Source: Bacillota bacterium (lineage in GTDB: Bacteria; Bacillota; UBA4882; UBA8346). From it: DNA of 64,000 nucleotides. Positions 52,650 through 62,098 of the stretch are shown here, piece by piece (positions within the stretch are counted from its first letter, which is position 1; every line of letters begins with the position of its first letter). A model generated the notes under the pieces. The model saw only the letters and a program-made list of their open reading frames with translations, searched no databases and had not been told where the DNA came from. The stretch covers positions 109,795 through 173,794 of the forward strand of contig JAEZCE010000047.1 of assembly GCA_023429995.1 (NCBI GenBank). Reading direction: 5' to 3'. A program made the translations under genes and the position numbers.

Positions 52650-52817
52650 AAAAATCACTCCTACTGATTCAATAGTTTGTTCCGAGTATTCTTTTTCAGT
52701 ATGCCTATTTCCACAATTGTGGAATATAAACCTGCAAAAAAAAAAAGATCGCTAAAAATCCAATTTTAACTATATAGTGGAAGTAAATAAATTGAATAAG
52801 ATTTTGGGCAAAAATTG

Positions 52818-53034
52818 GGTCAACCATCCCCTGACCCCTTCCTCGAGGAAGGGGAATTAGCAATCATTTGCGGGGACACCCCGCACCCCGGCAACATACG
52901 CATGCTGCACTTGCGAAAAAAATTAAACCTGAAAAGCTTTTATAAGGGTGCAGGGAAACCCTGCCGGGGACCGGAGTGTCCCCGGTGTCCTTATCTTTAA
53001 GCCCTCCCTTGAGGGAGGGTTGGGTGGGTTGATC
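52818..53034. repeat. Intergenic multi-hairpin element with inverted ends
   Basis: About 217 bp bounded by GGTCAACC and its near-complement GGTTGATC, with similar purine/pyrimidine-rich termini of about 35 bp. Inside are five stems: CTTCCTCGAGGAAG (52838-52851), GCGGGG-ACA-CCCCGC (52870-52884), GCAGGG-AAA-CCCTGC (52950-52964), CCGGGGAC/GTCCCCGG (52964-52985) and CCCTCCC-TT-GAGGGAGGG (53003-53020). The GC content is far above the surroundings. No gene is likely. It resembles the short palindromic intergenic repeats seen in many copies in some Bacillota, but copy number cannot be judged here. Confidence 0.6.
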
Positions 53035-53162
53035 TTTTAGTTTCCAAAAAACTTAATTCAATATATATAGCTGCGAAGAAAATTTCCTTCCCGTAAAAAA
53101 ACAAACCATTGATTTGCCATGGTTTTAGAATGGTGCCAATTATCAATATAAAATGATTATAC

Positions 53163-53993
53163 TTATTTCGAAAGCCAATCCTGCACCACCATAATCACAA
53201 CTTCCAGGATAAACAAAATAACCACAGCCCATTCCAGACGAAACATCCGGATAGAGTGACTGACTGAAGTGAATCCGTCCAGAATATTTTTTAACGTATT
53301 CGTTTTATGCTGCAATATTTCATATCTATCGTTCAGTTCAAAAAAGTCAGCCATTTGATCATAAAATGTTCCGGCCAGACTGTGGATCCAGGTGCTATCG
53401 GGTTTATCCAAGATCATGATATAGGCGATAGTATTGTATTCGTGACGGACAATTTGAGCCGTGGCCCTAGCCACTTCCTTATCGCTAATATGGAGCTTCC
53501 CTTTTTCCAGGCGATCAATAACCCCTTCAACCTTATCCAAAATCGTCTCCAGACGTTCTTCCATTCTTTCGAGTGCCACTGACTTGGCAATAACTGTAGA
53601 AATCAATTCAGGATGAAACTCAGCGAACATGGGAACATTCACATATTGGTCAGTAAATTCCAACCCGGAGGAATCATTGATTCTAAGCTCATAATCATCC
53701 GAATATACCGGGATGTTTTGAAGATTTATAGCGGGTTGAAAACGACGCAGGTATGTAAAAAAGTTATCAACTTCAGTCTGGGTGTTATTGATGAATACTA
53801 CACTACCAAATGAAAAAATCAGGATTGATTTTTCGGGAGCTAAATCATAACCAAAGATCTTTCCTAGTAATTCCTTTTGAAGAATCAATGGTTCTTCCCA
53901 GGTATATTTTTTCCTGATATTGCACGCTACCGCGATTTTATTGAGATCAATTTCATTTGCAACTAAAAATGCTTTAAAAATCATTGTATCCAT
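53163..53993 (-). CDS. RMD1/YagE-family (DUF155) membrane protein
   Basis: 276 residues with one C-terminal membrane segment (WAVVILFILEVVIMVVQDW). The N-terminal half includes the DUF155 segment ILIFSFGSVVFINNT, and the central helices carry LEKGKLHISDKEVARATAQIVR and the strongly conserved KTNTLKNILDGFTSVSHSIRM. In eukaryotes relatives (Rmd1, RMND1) sit in the mitochondrial inner membrane and support translation; the bacterial role is undefined. The gene stands alone between the repeat element and the tRNA. Confidence 0.85.
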   Translation of the reverse strand: MDTMIFKAFLVANEIDLNKIAVACNIRKKYTWEEPLILQKELLGKIFGYDLAPEKSILIFSFGSVVFINNTQTEVDNFFTYLRRFQPAINLQNIPVYSDDYELRINDSSGLEFTDQYVNVPMFAEFHPELISTVIAKSVALERMEERLETILDKVEGVIDRLEKGKLHISDKEVARATAQIVRHEYNTIAYIMILDKPDSTWIHSLAGTFYDQMADFFELNDRYEILQHKTNTLKNILDGFTSVSHSIRMFRLEWAVVILFILEVVIMVVQDWLSK

Positions 53994-54110
53994 TTTACCA
54001 CCGTTTAAACTTTCTAATACTTTTACATTGATTTATTTGTTTTTCCTATTCCTGCCCTTGTAATATGATATTGCCTTTTCTGTCTACCTGAGTTATATTT
54101 GCCAAATAAA

Positions 54111-54135
54111 TAAAAAAGCCTCTAACATAGAGGCT
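54111..54135 (-). terminator. Rho-independent terminator after tRNA-Asn
   Basis: AGCCTCTA-ACA-TAGAGGCT (54117-54135), followed on the minus strand by TTTTTTATTTATTT, 24 bases after the 3' end of the tRNA. Confidence 0.85.
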
Positions 54136-54158
54136 AATCATGACCAATCAATATAAAA

Positions 54159-54233
54159 TGGCTCCCCGAGTTGGACTCGAACCAACAACCACCCGGTTAA
54201 CAGCCGGGTGCTCTACCATTGAGCTATCGAGGA
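54159..54233 (-). tRNA. tRNA-Asn (anticodon GTT)
   Basis: 75 nt including an encoded CCA (54159-54161). Acceptor stem TCCTCGA/TCGGGGA, D-arm AGCTCAATGGTAGAGC, anticodon stem CCGG-CTGTTAA-CCGG with anticodon GTT, T-arm GTTGG-TTCGAGT-CCAAC, discriminator G. A terminator follows. It is a single tRNA gene without neighbours. Confidence 0.97.
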
Positions 54234-54449
54234 GTGTTTGTAAAACATCGTGCTCAGCTGACGAAATATATAATAACACAGGTTGCTTTCTTTAGTCAAG
54301 CATATTTTACTGGATTTTATCGGAAAAATTAAAACATAATCCTCACCAAAAATAAATGCATCCTGATTTTCCCTCTAAAGTCCGTTTTCATGCTTCTTTC
54401 TTTTACATATTGAAAGCCATGCGCTCTCCTAACTTTAGAAGAGGAGAAT

Positions 54450-55913
54450 TTAACCCAGATGTTTTTGGAGCAAATTCATTAATCGCTGATTGATTTTACA
54501 TTTTTTAAACGCGAATGAACTCAGGATATCATCCAGTCTCTCCTCACTCATTCCTTGAAACAGCTTGGCATAAACCGGTTGCAGCAAAGTGGCGGCATAA
54601 TTTCGCAGTACCAAATCGCTTAAAATAATCACATTGTCAGTATGATTTATGGCATACCCAGTGGTTTCCTTCTCCAGCAAATCAGCCAGATCGGATATTT
54701 TATTTTTAACAATATCGTCTTGAAAATACTTTACAAAATTTTCCGCGCCTAATACATGTTTTTTCTGCTGAACTCCCGTAATCATCTGCGTGTATTCGGA
54801 TTCGGGATCAAGGGTCACCCATCCCATAACTCCAATATCCTTATAGGTCCAGGTAGTCCAGTGGGCGCCAAATTTTTCAAAAACGCTAATTTGATCATCC
54901 ATGGCCATTAAACGGTCAGGAATTTCCTCCTTTGAGCCGTAATATTGAGCGCCGAATTCGCCAACCCATAACGGGACTTGATGCTTTTCCGTAAATTGAA
55001 ATCCTTCGCATTCTTTAAAAAATTCTGACTGCCGCTTCCGGTCCCAATATCCGCTTTGATATTCCAAATCAGTCGAGTAACTATGAAATTCTCCCGGATA
55101 AGGCCCTGGTCCAAAACCCGCCGGTTGGTAATTATGACTGCTATAAACCAAATTATCGGCAAAAGGGGCATCCAATCCTGAAAAAAGAACTGAATATTTA
55201 TCTCCTTCCAGAAAAATGAGATGATTATTATCGATTTTTCTAATAGCCTCAACCGTTTCTCGGTAAACCCGGTTCATGACGGCAAAATCCGGCCGGTAAT
55301 TTAAAAAATAATTAAAAGGATAGTCGCCGTTGGAAGTATTGGTACAGGGCTCATTCATCAGGTTATATCCGGCGATAACCGCTTTTTCCTTATACCTGCC
55401 CGCCAGCTCTTTCCATAGTGCAATAAACCGTTCTTGATAATGGGGATTATGCCAGAAAAGGCTGACCCCCCTGTTGTTGTCACAATGCCAGTGCGAATTT
55501 TGCCAACCTTGAACCGCATGCAAATCTAAAATTACATATATTTCATATTGCTCACACCAGTCAATCACCCGGTTCAACCGTTTAAAACCCGATTCTTTAT
55601 ATACGAAAGGGGTCGCGTCGTCTTCGAAATGCCGGTAATTCAAGGGGATTCGAATGAGATTGGCCCCTGATTCCTTGATAAAACGAATATCATCTTCGTT
55701 AAAAAAATAATCCAATAAACGTTCAAAAAAGAAGTTACCCTTTCCGGTTCCGATCTCGTTCATTACTGTCTCCCGGAGCTGGGTTTCAGCGCCGGGATAT
55801 CCATTAATGAAATTCTCCAAATTCATCCAGCCACCAATACAAGTACCTCTTAATCGAATGGCCTTCCCTTTGGAGTCAACGATTTGTTTTCCCTTGGCCC
55901 GTAGCATTTCCAT
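54450..55913 (-). CDS. Cytoplasmic GH5-family glycoside hydrolase
   Basis: About 487 residues without signal peptide. GH5 hallmarks: RLRGTCIGGWMNLE, NLIRIPLNYRHF, VILDLHAVQGWQN, the acid/base Glu in YNLMNEP (about residue 190) and nucleophile Glu in WVGEFGAQY (about 310). A 120-residue helical C-terminal extension (TGYAINHTDNVIILSDLV on) is not part of the barrel. The ATG at 55913 follows GGGAG by eight bases; the frame also opens at a GTG (55961) overlapping the permease stop. As the last gene of a sugar-importing operon it should cleave imported oligosaccharides, possibly beta-glucan or glucoside, inside the cell. Confidence 0.85.
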   Translation of the reverse strand: MEMLRAKGKQIVDSKGKAIRLRGTCIGGWMNLENFINGYPGAETQLRETVMNEIGTGKGNFFFERLLDYFFNEDDIRFIKESGANLIRIPLNYRHFEDDATPFVYKESGFKRLNRVIDWCEQYEIYVILDLHAVQGWQNSHWHCDNNRGVSLFWHNPHYQERFIALWKELAGRYKEKAVIAGYNLMNEPCTNTSNGDYPFNYFLNYRPDFAVMNRVYRETVEAIRKIDNNHLIFLEGDKYSVLFSGLDAPFADNLVYSSHNYQPAGFGPGPYPGEFHSYSTDLEYQSGYWDRKRQSEFFKECEGFQFTEKHQVPLWVGEFGAQYYGSKEEIPDRLMAMDDQISVFEKFGAHWTTWTYKDIGVMGWVTLDPESEYTQMITGVQQKKHVLGAENFVKYFQDDIVKNKISDLADLLEKETTGYAINHTDNVIILSDLVLRNYAATLLQPVYAKLFQGMSEERLDDILSSFAFKKCKINQRLMNLLQKHLG

Positions 55914-55957
55914 AATTAGCTCCCTTTCTTTCATTACTGATGATCTCAGAACGCGAC

Positions 55958-56779
55958 TCACCCTTTGACCGCGCCCGATGTCAAACTGTTGATTACTCTC
56001 TCTTGAGCGACAAAGTAGAAAATCATCAAAGGCAGGGTTGAAAAAGCAATCGCTGTCAAAATTCTCGGAATATTAACGGTTTCCGCGCCGCTAAACTCTC
56101 TAATTCCTAGGGGAATCGTTTTGTACTGCGCACTGTCGATTAAAATTAAGGCATATATAAATTCATTCCAAACATAAATAAAGTTATAAATGGCTACCGT
56201 GGCAATTATCGGCAAAGATAACGGAAACATGATTTTGCGATAAACCATGAAATGCGTGCAACCATCAATCCGGGCCGCTTCTTCCAACTCATGGGGCACA
56301 TCTCTAAAAAAACCGGTGAATATAAATATGGATACAGGCAAACAAAAACTGATATAAGGGCCGATCAAGCCCAATAAATGATTATATAAGCCGAGCCGGT
56401 TAATGATGACATAAACGGGGATCAAGGTAGTATGTACCGGAACCATCATTCCCACAATAAACATGGCAAACAAGTATTTATTCAATCTAAATTTCATTTT
56501 GGCAAAAACAAAACTCGCTAAAGAAGCGATAAAAATTACTAACGTGATGGTAATAGCCGTAACCACCAAACTATTCCCAAAATACCTTAAAAAGTCCGGT
56601 TGCAAAATTCTTTCGTAATTCCCCCAAAAAAAGCTTTTGGGGAATGACCATATCGAACTCATATATTCCATTTGCGATTTAAAAGAACTTTGAAACACAA
56701 ATAACAACGGATAACCGCTAATAATCAAAAAAATGGTGGCAATAAGATAAATCCCGCACTTTTTCAAAATGTTCCGCAT
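55958..56779 (-). CDS. Carbohydrate ABC transporter permease (MalG type)
   Basis: 273 residues with six membrane segments. The EAA loop, EEAARIDGCTHFMVYRKIMFPLSLPI (about residue 180), contacts the ATPase. The C-terminal LTSGAVKG is typical of MalG-family (CUT1) subunits. It has SD GGGAGG and follows the partner permease by three bases. No ATPase gene is in the operon, so a shared MsmK/UgpC-type ATPase elsewhere must energise it. Confidence 0.93.
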   Translation of the reverse strand: MRNILKKCGIYLIATIFLIISGYPLLFVFQSSFKSQMEYMSSIWSFPKSFFWGNYERILQPDFLRYFGNSLVVTAITITLVIFIASLASFVFAKMKFRLNKYLFAMFIVGMMVPVHTTLIPVYVIINRLGLYNHLLGLIGPYISFCLPVSIFIFTGFFRDVPHELEEAARIDGCTHFMVYRKIMFPLSLPIIATVAIYNFIYVWNEFIYALILIDSAQYKTIPLGIREFSGAETVNIPRILTAIAFSTLPLMIFYFVAQERVINSLTSGAVKG

Positions 56780-56782
56780 CGG

Positions 56783-57715
56783 CTATATACCTCCCTTCGC
56801 CCTGTTCGTGGTAAATTGTATTACCGAAGTAATGACAATCGCTACGATAAAGATAAAAGCGGCGATAGAACTTCCATATCCCATGTTAAAATCCACAAAA
56901 CTGTTTTTATACATATACGTCGACATTAATTCGGTGGCCTGATTTGGACCGCCATTGGTCATGATATAAATCAAATCAAAATATTTTAAAGAGCCCACCA
57001 ATGACAACACAGCCGAAATTTTAATCGTCCCCGCCATTAACGGCAGGGTGATAAAACGGAAAATCTTCCAGCCCCCGGCGCCATCTATGAAAGCCGACTC
57101 GTACAATTCGCCGGGTATGCCGACAAGCCCCGCCCGCATTAAGATCATATAGAAAGGTGTGAACTGCCAGCAAATTGTGATTAAAATCGCTATAAACGCC
57201 GTTTTTTCATTCCCAAGCCATCCGGTTTTGAATTGGCCTAAATGAATTGTATCCAACAAGGAATTAATCAACCCAAAATTGGGGTTATAAATCAAAGACC
57301 AAAGGATGCCGATGGCTACAGTAGAAATCAACATCGGTATAAAATAAACAGTCCGGTAAAATTTCATTCCTTTTAAACCGGACTGGATTATCAGAGCCAG
57401 TAACAGACCCAGGGGAAGTTGGATCAAGATTGAGACAACCACCAAAGTCAAATTATTAGCGAAGGAATGCCATAAAATCGGGTCCTGTAATAATTTTATG
57501 TAATTCCCGATCCCGATAAATTGTAAATGATCACTAATCCCCGACCATTTTTGAAGACTATAGTAAAAAGTCAAGAGTACGCCATAAATATTAAAAATCC
57601 CATAAACAATCAAAGCTGGCAGCAAAAAAAACGTAACGGTCAATATATATTGAAAATTAGTTTGTATATGTTTATTTGAAACTGCCGATTCCCGGCTAAT
57701 CATTTTAAGGTTCAT
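56783..57715 (-). CDS. Carbohydrate ABC transporter permease (MalF type)
   Basis: 310 residues, six membrane segments, with the EAA motif YESAFIDGAGGWKIFRFITLPLM near residue 200. The N-terminal start LTVTFFLLPALIVYGIF is typical of CUT1 MalF subunits. It sits between the binding-protein gene (226 bp upstream, separated by a hairpin) and MalG-type partner (3 bp). The substrate is unknown; the cytoplasmic GH5 gene downstream points to an oligosaccharide. Confidence 0.93.
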   Translation of the reverse strand: MNLKMISRESAVSNKHIQTNFQYILTVTFFLLPALIVYGIFNIYGVLLTFYYSLQKWSGISDHLQFIGIGNYIKLLQDPILWHSFANNLTLVVVSILIQLPLGLLLALIIQSGLKGMKFYRTVYFIPMLISTVAIGILWSLIYNPNFGLINSLLDTIHLGQFKTGWLGNEKTAFIAILITICWQFTPFYMILMRAGLVGIPGELYESAFIDGAGGWKIFRFITLPLMAGTIKISAVLSLVGSLKYFDLIYIMTNGGPNQATELMSTYMYKNSFVDFNMGYGSSIAAFIFIVAIVITSVIQFTTNRAKGGI

Positions 57716-57749
57716 AATAGGAAACCCCTTTTCCTTAATTTTGCCCTTA

Positions 57750-57915
57750 CCGGGGGTGTATCCTAAAAAAACAAGCGTTTTTCAAAACCTATCGTTAATC
57801 GAGGCTACCCGGAAAAAACTTATCCAAAGTTAAGTATCTTAGGGGAAGATATACAATATATTGTTAGATTCTATATTGTATATCTTTTCCCTTAAAGAAC
57901 CTTTTGGGACAGGCC
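57750..57915 (-). repeat. Hairpin-bearing repeat between binding-protein and permease genes
   Basis: Perfect 14-bp arms AGATATACAATATA (57847-57860) and TATATTGTATATCT (57872-57885), extending to nearly 19 bp with one mismatch, form a strong stem. It lies in the gap after the binding-protein stop, as in many sugar ABC operons where it raises binding-protein mRNA levels. Its right border, CTTTTGGGACAGGCC, matches the end of the element at 6623-6753 and its left border, GTGTATCCTAAAAAAAC, matches weakly, so it may be a decayed MITE of the same group. Confidence 0.5.
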
Positions 57916-57941
57916 TAATTTCCCACCTCGAGCGAAATGAT

Positions 57942-59216
57942 TTACTTCTTCACCAAATCTTCTTTGGCCTTGGCTTCCATTTTTCGGGCGGCTTCCAGAG
58001 GGGTCATGGTCTTTCCAAAAATAGCCTGGGTGGTATTTTTGTGCAGATCACCCATTGCCGGCGGGAGGAACTGATCGAAAAACGCCTGGGTATGTTTAGC
58101 CTTAGCCATTAAATCAGCCATTTTTTTCTGGAGGGGTTCTTTTATATCAACCCCTTTTACCGGCGCCAAATTTCCTGCTTTGTCAACCCAGTCTTGCCCG
58201 TAAGCTTGGTTGGAAAGATACCTTAACAACTCAAGAGCTTCCTTTTTATGCTTGGAATCTTTGGCAACCGAGTAGACATGCGCTCCTCCCACCAGATTGC
58301 TAGGATCGCCCTTCCCCCCCTCGAGGGCCGGGAAATTAAACATATCCATATTATTTTTGAAAAAATCCGGGGCTTCGCTTTTACAGAAAGAAAGGTATGC
58401 CGAGGTTCCAATCTCCATTGCGGCTTTACCGCTGTACAATAGGATGCGTGATTCGCCGGTATCATAATTAATACCGTTGAAGCCATCGGGAAAAGCTCCC
58501 ATGTTCACCAAATCCTGAATCTTTTTACCTGCCTCAACAAAGGTCGGATCCTCGAAAGTAGCGCCGCGTTTTCTTAAGTAGGCATTCATAAATGCATCCG
58601 GCCCGCCGATACGATCGCATAAATACACAAAAATCAAGCAGCCCGGCCATTGACTCTTATTTCCAAGCGCAATCGGTATAATATTGTTATTCTTAAAAAC
58701 CTGGATAACCTTTAGAAATTCCGAATAAGTTTTAGGTGCTTCCAGGTTAAACTTTCTAAACAGTTCCTTATTGTAAAATACTAAAGTAGAACTCATATTG
58801 GCCGGTACACCATAATATTTTCCGCCAAATTTCGCCATATCGAGGTAAGATGGCATGTAAATGTCTTTCCAGCCATTTTTTTTCAATTCCTTTGATATAT
58901 CGAGTACTTTACCTTCATTAATAAAAGCTTCCAACCAGCCTCCGCCCCAAGAATGGAAAACATCCGGCGGATTGCCGCTGCCCATCGCGATCTTCAGTTT
59001 CGTCTTGTAGGGATCGTTTTCATTGGCCACCACTTCTACTTCAACATTGGGATGGTCTTTTTTAAACCTTTCAACTGCGGCATCAATAACGGATCCGGTG
59101 ACTTTACTGACTTGGATATGCCATAAACTGATCTTCACCTTGGCCAACGCATTACCACTAACACTGCAAACCACCACCATCATAGCAATAAGAATGAATG
59201 ACAATACTTTTTTCAT
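57942..59216 (-). CDS. Extracellular sugar-binding protein (family 1, CUT1)
   Basis: About 424 residues. ATG 59216 (MKKVLSF) follows GGGAGGG; the frame continues to 59255 without SD. A signal peptide (residues 1-25, ending NALA) is followed by the family 1 solute-binding fold with HPNVEVEVVANENDPYKTKLKIAMGSGNPPDVF and ELLRYLSNQAYGQDWVDKAG. There is no lipobox Cys, so it would be free in a periplasm or linked otherwise, which again fits a diderm cell. It presumably captures the oligosaccharide for the downstream permeases. Confidence 0.93.
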   Translation of the reverse strand: MKKVLSFILIAMMVVVCSVSGNALAKVKISLWHIQVSKVTGSVIDAAVERFKKDHPNVEVEVVANENDPYKTKLKIAMGSGNPPDVFHSWGGGWLEAFINEGKVLDISKELKKNGWKDIYMPSYLDMAKFGGKYYGVPANMSSTLVFYNKELFRKFNLEAPKTYSEFLKVIQVFKNNNIIPIALGNKSQWPGCLIFVYLCDRIGGPDAFMNAYLRKRGATFEDPTFVEAGKKIQDLVNMGAFPDGFNGINYDTGESRILLYSGKAAMEIGTSAYLSFCKSEAPDFFKNNMDMFNFPALEGGKGDPSNLVGGAHVYSVAKDSKHKKEALELLRYLSNQAYGQDWVDKAGNLAPVKGVDIKEPLQKKMADLMAKAKHTQAFFDQFLPPAMGDLHKNTTQAIFGKTMTPLEAARKMEAKAKEDLVKK

Positions 59217-59343
59217 CGTAACCCTCCCTACTTTTTTATGTAATAATTCAGTCAAAGGCTGAATTAACTACCAAAAGCAACGATCTAAAGCCATTCCTGA
59301 ATGTCAATGCAATAAAAAGCCCGAATGCCAAAACTATCGTCCA

Positions 59344-60231
59344 TTATTTGCGGGCTTGGATCCCGCTCAGTTTTTCGTAAAATTGGATTATTCCGCAATG
59401 ATCCTCTTGTCCCTTGCCTTCATTCTTTAGAATCTGGAAAATCTCCATCACCTGGCTAGTTAATGGAAGAGCTACGCCGATTTCATGTCCGGTATCGATG
59501 GCATTGGCTAAATCCTTAATATGTAAATCGATTTTAAATCCGGGCTTAAAATTTCCATTCAGGATCATCGGCGTCTTAGCGTCCATTACCGTACTACCCG
59601 CCAAACCGCCGCGAATTGCATTATAAATTAACTCAGGATCAACTCCCGCCTTGGCGCCTAGTACCAAGGCCTCGGAAAGGGCGGCAATATTCAGGGCTAC
59701 AATAATCTGATTAGCCAATTTCGCAGTGTTTCCGGCCCCAATATCTCCACACAATACAGCTGATTTACCCATCTTTGTCAATATGGGATAACAGCGGTCA
59801 AAGATTTCCTTGGGTCCGCCGGCCATTATGGAAAGACTCCCGTCGATGGCTTTGGGTTCGCCTCCGCTGACCGGGGCATCGAGCATTGCGATATTCAATT
59901 CTGTGGCTTTGGCGGCGATCTCTTTGGATGCTAAAGGCGCAATCGAACTCATATCGATGATGACCGAACCAGCCTTCGCCCCTTGCAGCACTCCGTTCCC
60001 GCCCAAAATCACTTCCTTAACATGCGGGGAATTCGGCAGCATAGTGATGATAATCTCTGTTCGGGCGGCCACATCTTTCGGAGATGAAGCGGCAGTTGCG
60101 CCGACCGCCGCCACTTCTTTGACGGCTTCCTGGTTGACATCATAAACCGTCAAATCATAGTCGGCCTTGATCAAGTTTTTCGCCATCGGTTTTCCCATGA
60201 TTCCCAATCCAATAAAACCAATTTTCTGCAT
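59344..60231 (-). CDS. 2-hydroxy-3-oxopropionate reductase-like (GarR/HIBADH family)
   Basis: 295 residues with SD GGAG. NADP-binding GFIGLGIMGKPMAKNL, substrate-binding DAPVSGGEPKAIDGSLS (about residue 118-134), catalytic Lys in AGNTAKLANQIIV (about 170) and a C-terminal DLHIKDLANAIDTG. It closely fits tartronate semialdehyde reductases, which make D-glycerate, rather than 3-hydroxyisobutyrate dehydrogenases, but the family has many substrates. It is part of the GntR-controlled operon between the SDR and the binding protein. Confidence 0.85.
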   Translation of the reverse strand: MQKIGFIGLGIMGKPMAKNLIKADYDLTVYDVNQEAVKEVAAVGATAASSPKDVAARTEIIITMLPNSPHVKEVILGGNGVLQGAKAGSVIIDMSSIAPLASKEIAAKATELNIAMLDAPVSGGEPKAIDGSLSIMAGGPKEIFDRCYPILTKMGKSAVLCGDIGAGNTAKLANQIIVALNIAALSEALVLGAKAGVDPELIYNAIRGGLAGSTVMDAKTPMILNGNFKPGFKIDLHIKDLANAIDTGHEIGVALPLTSQVMEIFQILKNEGKGQEDHCGIIQFYEKLSGIQARK

Positions 60232-60315
60232 TACAATTCTCCTTCCGCTTTTTTTGAGTTGATATTATAAATTTTATCTTAACTGCTTACAGGTTTTTGC
60301 CCTGTTCTTATTCAA

Positions 60316-61068
60316 TCAACAAGCGGTTACGCCGCCGTCTACCGGCAAAGAAACACCCGTTATGAACGAAGCTTCATCCGAAGCAAGAAAAAGCGCTGCC
60401 TCGGCAATATCTTTCGTAGTTGCAAATCTACCCAATGGTACTTCATCCTGCCTTTGTTTTCGCTTTTCCGGGTCACTGAACAGTTCTGCAGCCAGAGGCG
60501 TTTCAACCGTACTTGGATGGATCGAATTCACTCTGATATTGTATTGAGCATACTGGGCCGCAACGCCTTTAGACATCATTGTAACGGCGCCTTTGGTTGC
60601 AATATAGGCTATTGTTGAATATTTATGGCCAATCATGCCGGCGACGGAAGACATATTCAGAATGCAGCCCGTTTTTTGCTCTTTCATTGCGATAACGGCG
60701 TGTTTCATGCCAACAAATACCCCTTTTATATTGACGTTGATCATTTTATCCAGCACGTCGATGGGGTATTCTTCAAAGGGCATTCTGATACTTAATCCGG
60801 CATTGTTTACCAGCACATCCAATTTCCCGTTCTTTTTCTTAACAAGTTCCATTGCATCCTGCCAGTTCACCTCATTTGTTACATCCAGGTGAATATAGGT
60901 AGCTTTTCCGCCAGCTGCATTAATCTCATCAACCAGCGATTGCCCTTCGTTTTCTTTTAGATCGCAGATACACGTAGTCGCACCTTCCGCGGCAAACCGC
61001 CGCGCCAGTTCAGCGCCGATTCCCTGGGCAGCTCCGGTAATCATCACAACCTTGTTGGTAAATCTCAT
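60316..61068 (-). CDS. SDR-family oxidoreductase
   Basis: 250 residues with SD AAAGGAG. TGAAQGIGAELARRF (NAD(P)-binding), NNAGLSIRMPF, the catalytic Ser (NMSSVAGMIG) and YxxxK (SYATKGAV-type: AYIATKGAVTMM). Here the usual Tyr position reads I-A-T-K with Tyr two residues earlier (IAYIATK), so the active site reads Y-I-A-T-K, which is the canonical Y-x-x-x-K. The DGG ending (SLPVDGGVTAC) is standard. The substrate is probably a keto- or hydroxy-sugar of the same pathway. Confidence 0.92.
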   Translation of the reverse strand: MRFTNKVVMITGAAQGIGAELARRFAAEGATTCICDLKENEGQSLVDEINAAGGKATYIHLDVTNEVNWQDAMELVKKKNGKLDVLVNNAGLSIRMPFEEYPIDVLDKMINVNIKGVFVGMKHAVIAMKEQKTGCILNMSSVAGMIGHKYSTIAYIATKGAVTMMSKGVAAQYAQYNIRVNSIHPSTVETPLAAELFSDPEKRKQRQDEVPLGRFATTKDIAEAALFLASDEASFITGVSLPVDGGVTAC

Positions 61069-61149
61069 CGTCGCTCAATCTCCTTTATCGTCCTCTATCG
61101 TCATTTTTAAAATCGAAAAAACTCTTATGGAGCTTCTAATATTCCTGAA

Positions 61150-62070
61150 TCAAAACGACATTGCCGTTGCAACCAAGTCTTCCTTGGTCAAGTGATAGTG
61201 TTTCAGAAGTTCTTCATAGTTTTCCGCTGATTGGCCGAATGAATCGTTAATTCCCATTATCTTTAACCGGTATTCCCCTTCCCGAACTAATATCTCAGCC
61301 AAAGTACTCCCTAAGCCTCCATAAATACTATGCTCTTCAAAAGAGACCACCTTGCGAATACCTCCGATGGCTTCCAAAAGATCCTTACGATCCAGAGGTT
61401 TAATCGTACCAACATGAATCACTGCCGTAGAAATTCCCTGGGAATGCAGTTCCTGCGCGGCTGTCAAAGCAGTTTTGGTCAAAGTACCGGTGCTGATAAT
61501 CGCTAAGTCCTCTCCGCTAACCAGCAGGTCCACTTTTCCAAAGCTAAATTGATAGTTATCCGGAAATATTTGTTCGGTATCCGTGCGTGAGATTCTTAAA
61601 TATGCGGGTCCTGAATAGCCCGATAAAAACCGTGTGGCCATTTTAGTTTGAATATGATCAGCCGGCACAATAACGGCCATATTGGGTAAAGTCCGCATTA
61701 ATGAGATATCTTCTATCGTTTGATGGGTAGCCCCGTCGCCAAAATCAGATAACCCGACGCTGGAACCTGCCAGTTTTACATTTACTCCCGGATAAGCAAT
61801 TACCTGACGAATTTGATCATAGGCCCGGCCTGTAAGAAATACGGCGAAAGTATTAACAAAAGGTTTCATACCATTTAAAGCCAACCCGGCAGCGATTCCA
61901 ACCATGTTTTGCTCTGCGATACCCATTTCAAAATATTGCTCTGGGAGCTCTTGCTCAATATATGTACTCATCGTCGACTTGGATAAATCGGCATCGAGAG
62001 CAACAATATTCTGATCGTATTTCGCCAATTCCAGTAATTCTTTTCCATACCAAACACGACAGGATTCCAT
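61150..62070 (-). CDS. Transketolase, C-terminal subunit
   Basis: 306 residues, covering the pyrimidine-binding and C-terminal domains: catalytic Glu in FEMGIAEQNMVGIAAGLAL (about residue 55), the SSVGLSDFGDGATHQTIEDISLMR segment and IHVGTIKPLD. Paired with the N-terminal subunit directly upstream (28 bp) it forms a split transketolase. No sugar-phosphate isomerase or kinase is linked, so its donor/acceptor in this pathway are unknown; possibly a C6 or branched ketose. Confidence 0.93.
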   Translation of the reverse strand: MESCRVWYGKELLELAKYDQNIVALDADLSKSTMSTYIEQELPEQYFEMGIAEQNMVGIAAGLALNGMKPFVNTFAVFLTGRAYDQIRQVIAYPGVNVKLAGSSVGLSDFGDGATHQTIEDISLMRTLPNMAVIVPADHIQTKMATRFLSGYSGPAYLRISRTDTEQIFPDNYQFSFGKVDLLVSGEDLAIISTGTLTKTALTAAQELHSQGISTAVIHVGTIKPLDRKDLLEAIGGIRKVVSFEEHSIYGGLGSTLAEILVREGEYRLKIMGINDSFGQSAENYEELLKHYHLTKEDLVATAMSF

Positions 62071-62098
62071 TTAATCCACCTCGATTTTATCGCTATTT

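Noticed and set aside
52815..53000. A 61-codon plus-strand frame rich in Pro and Cys
   Set aside because: It is formed entirely by the hairpin arms of the intergenic repeat and has no SD.
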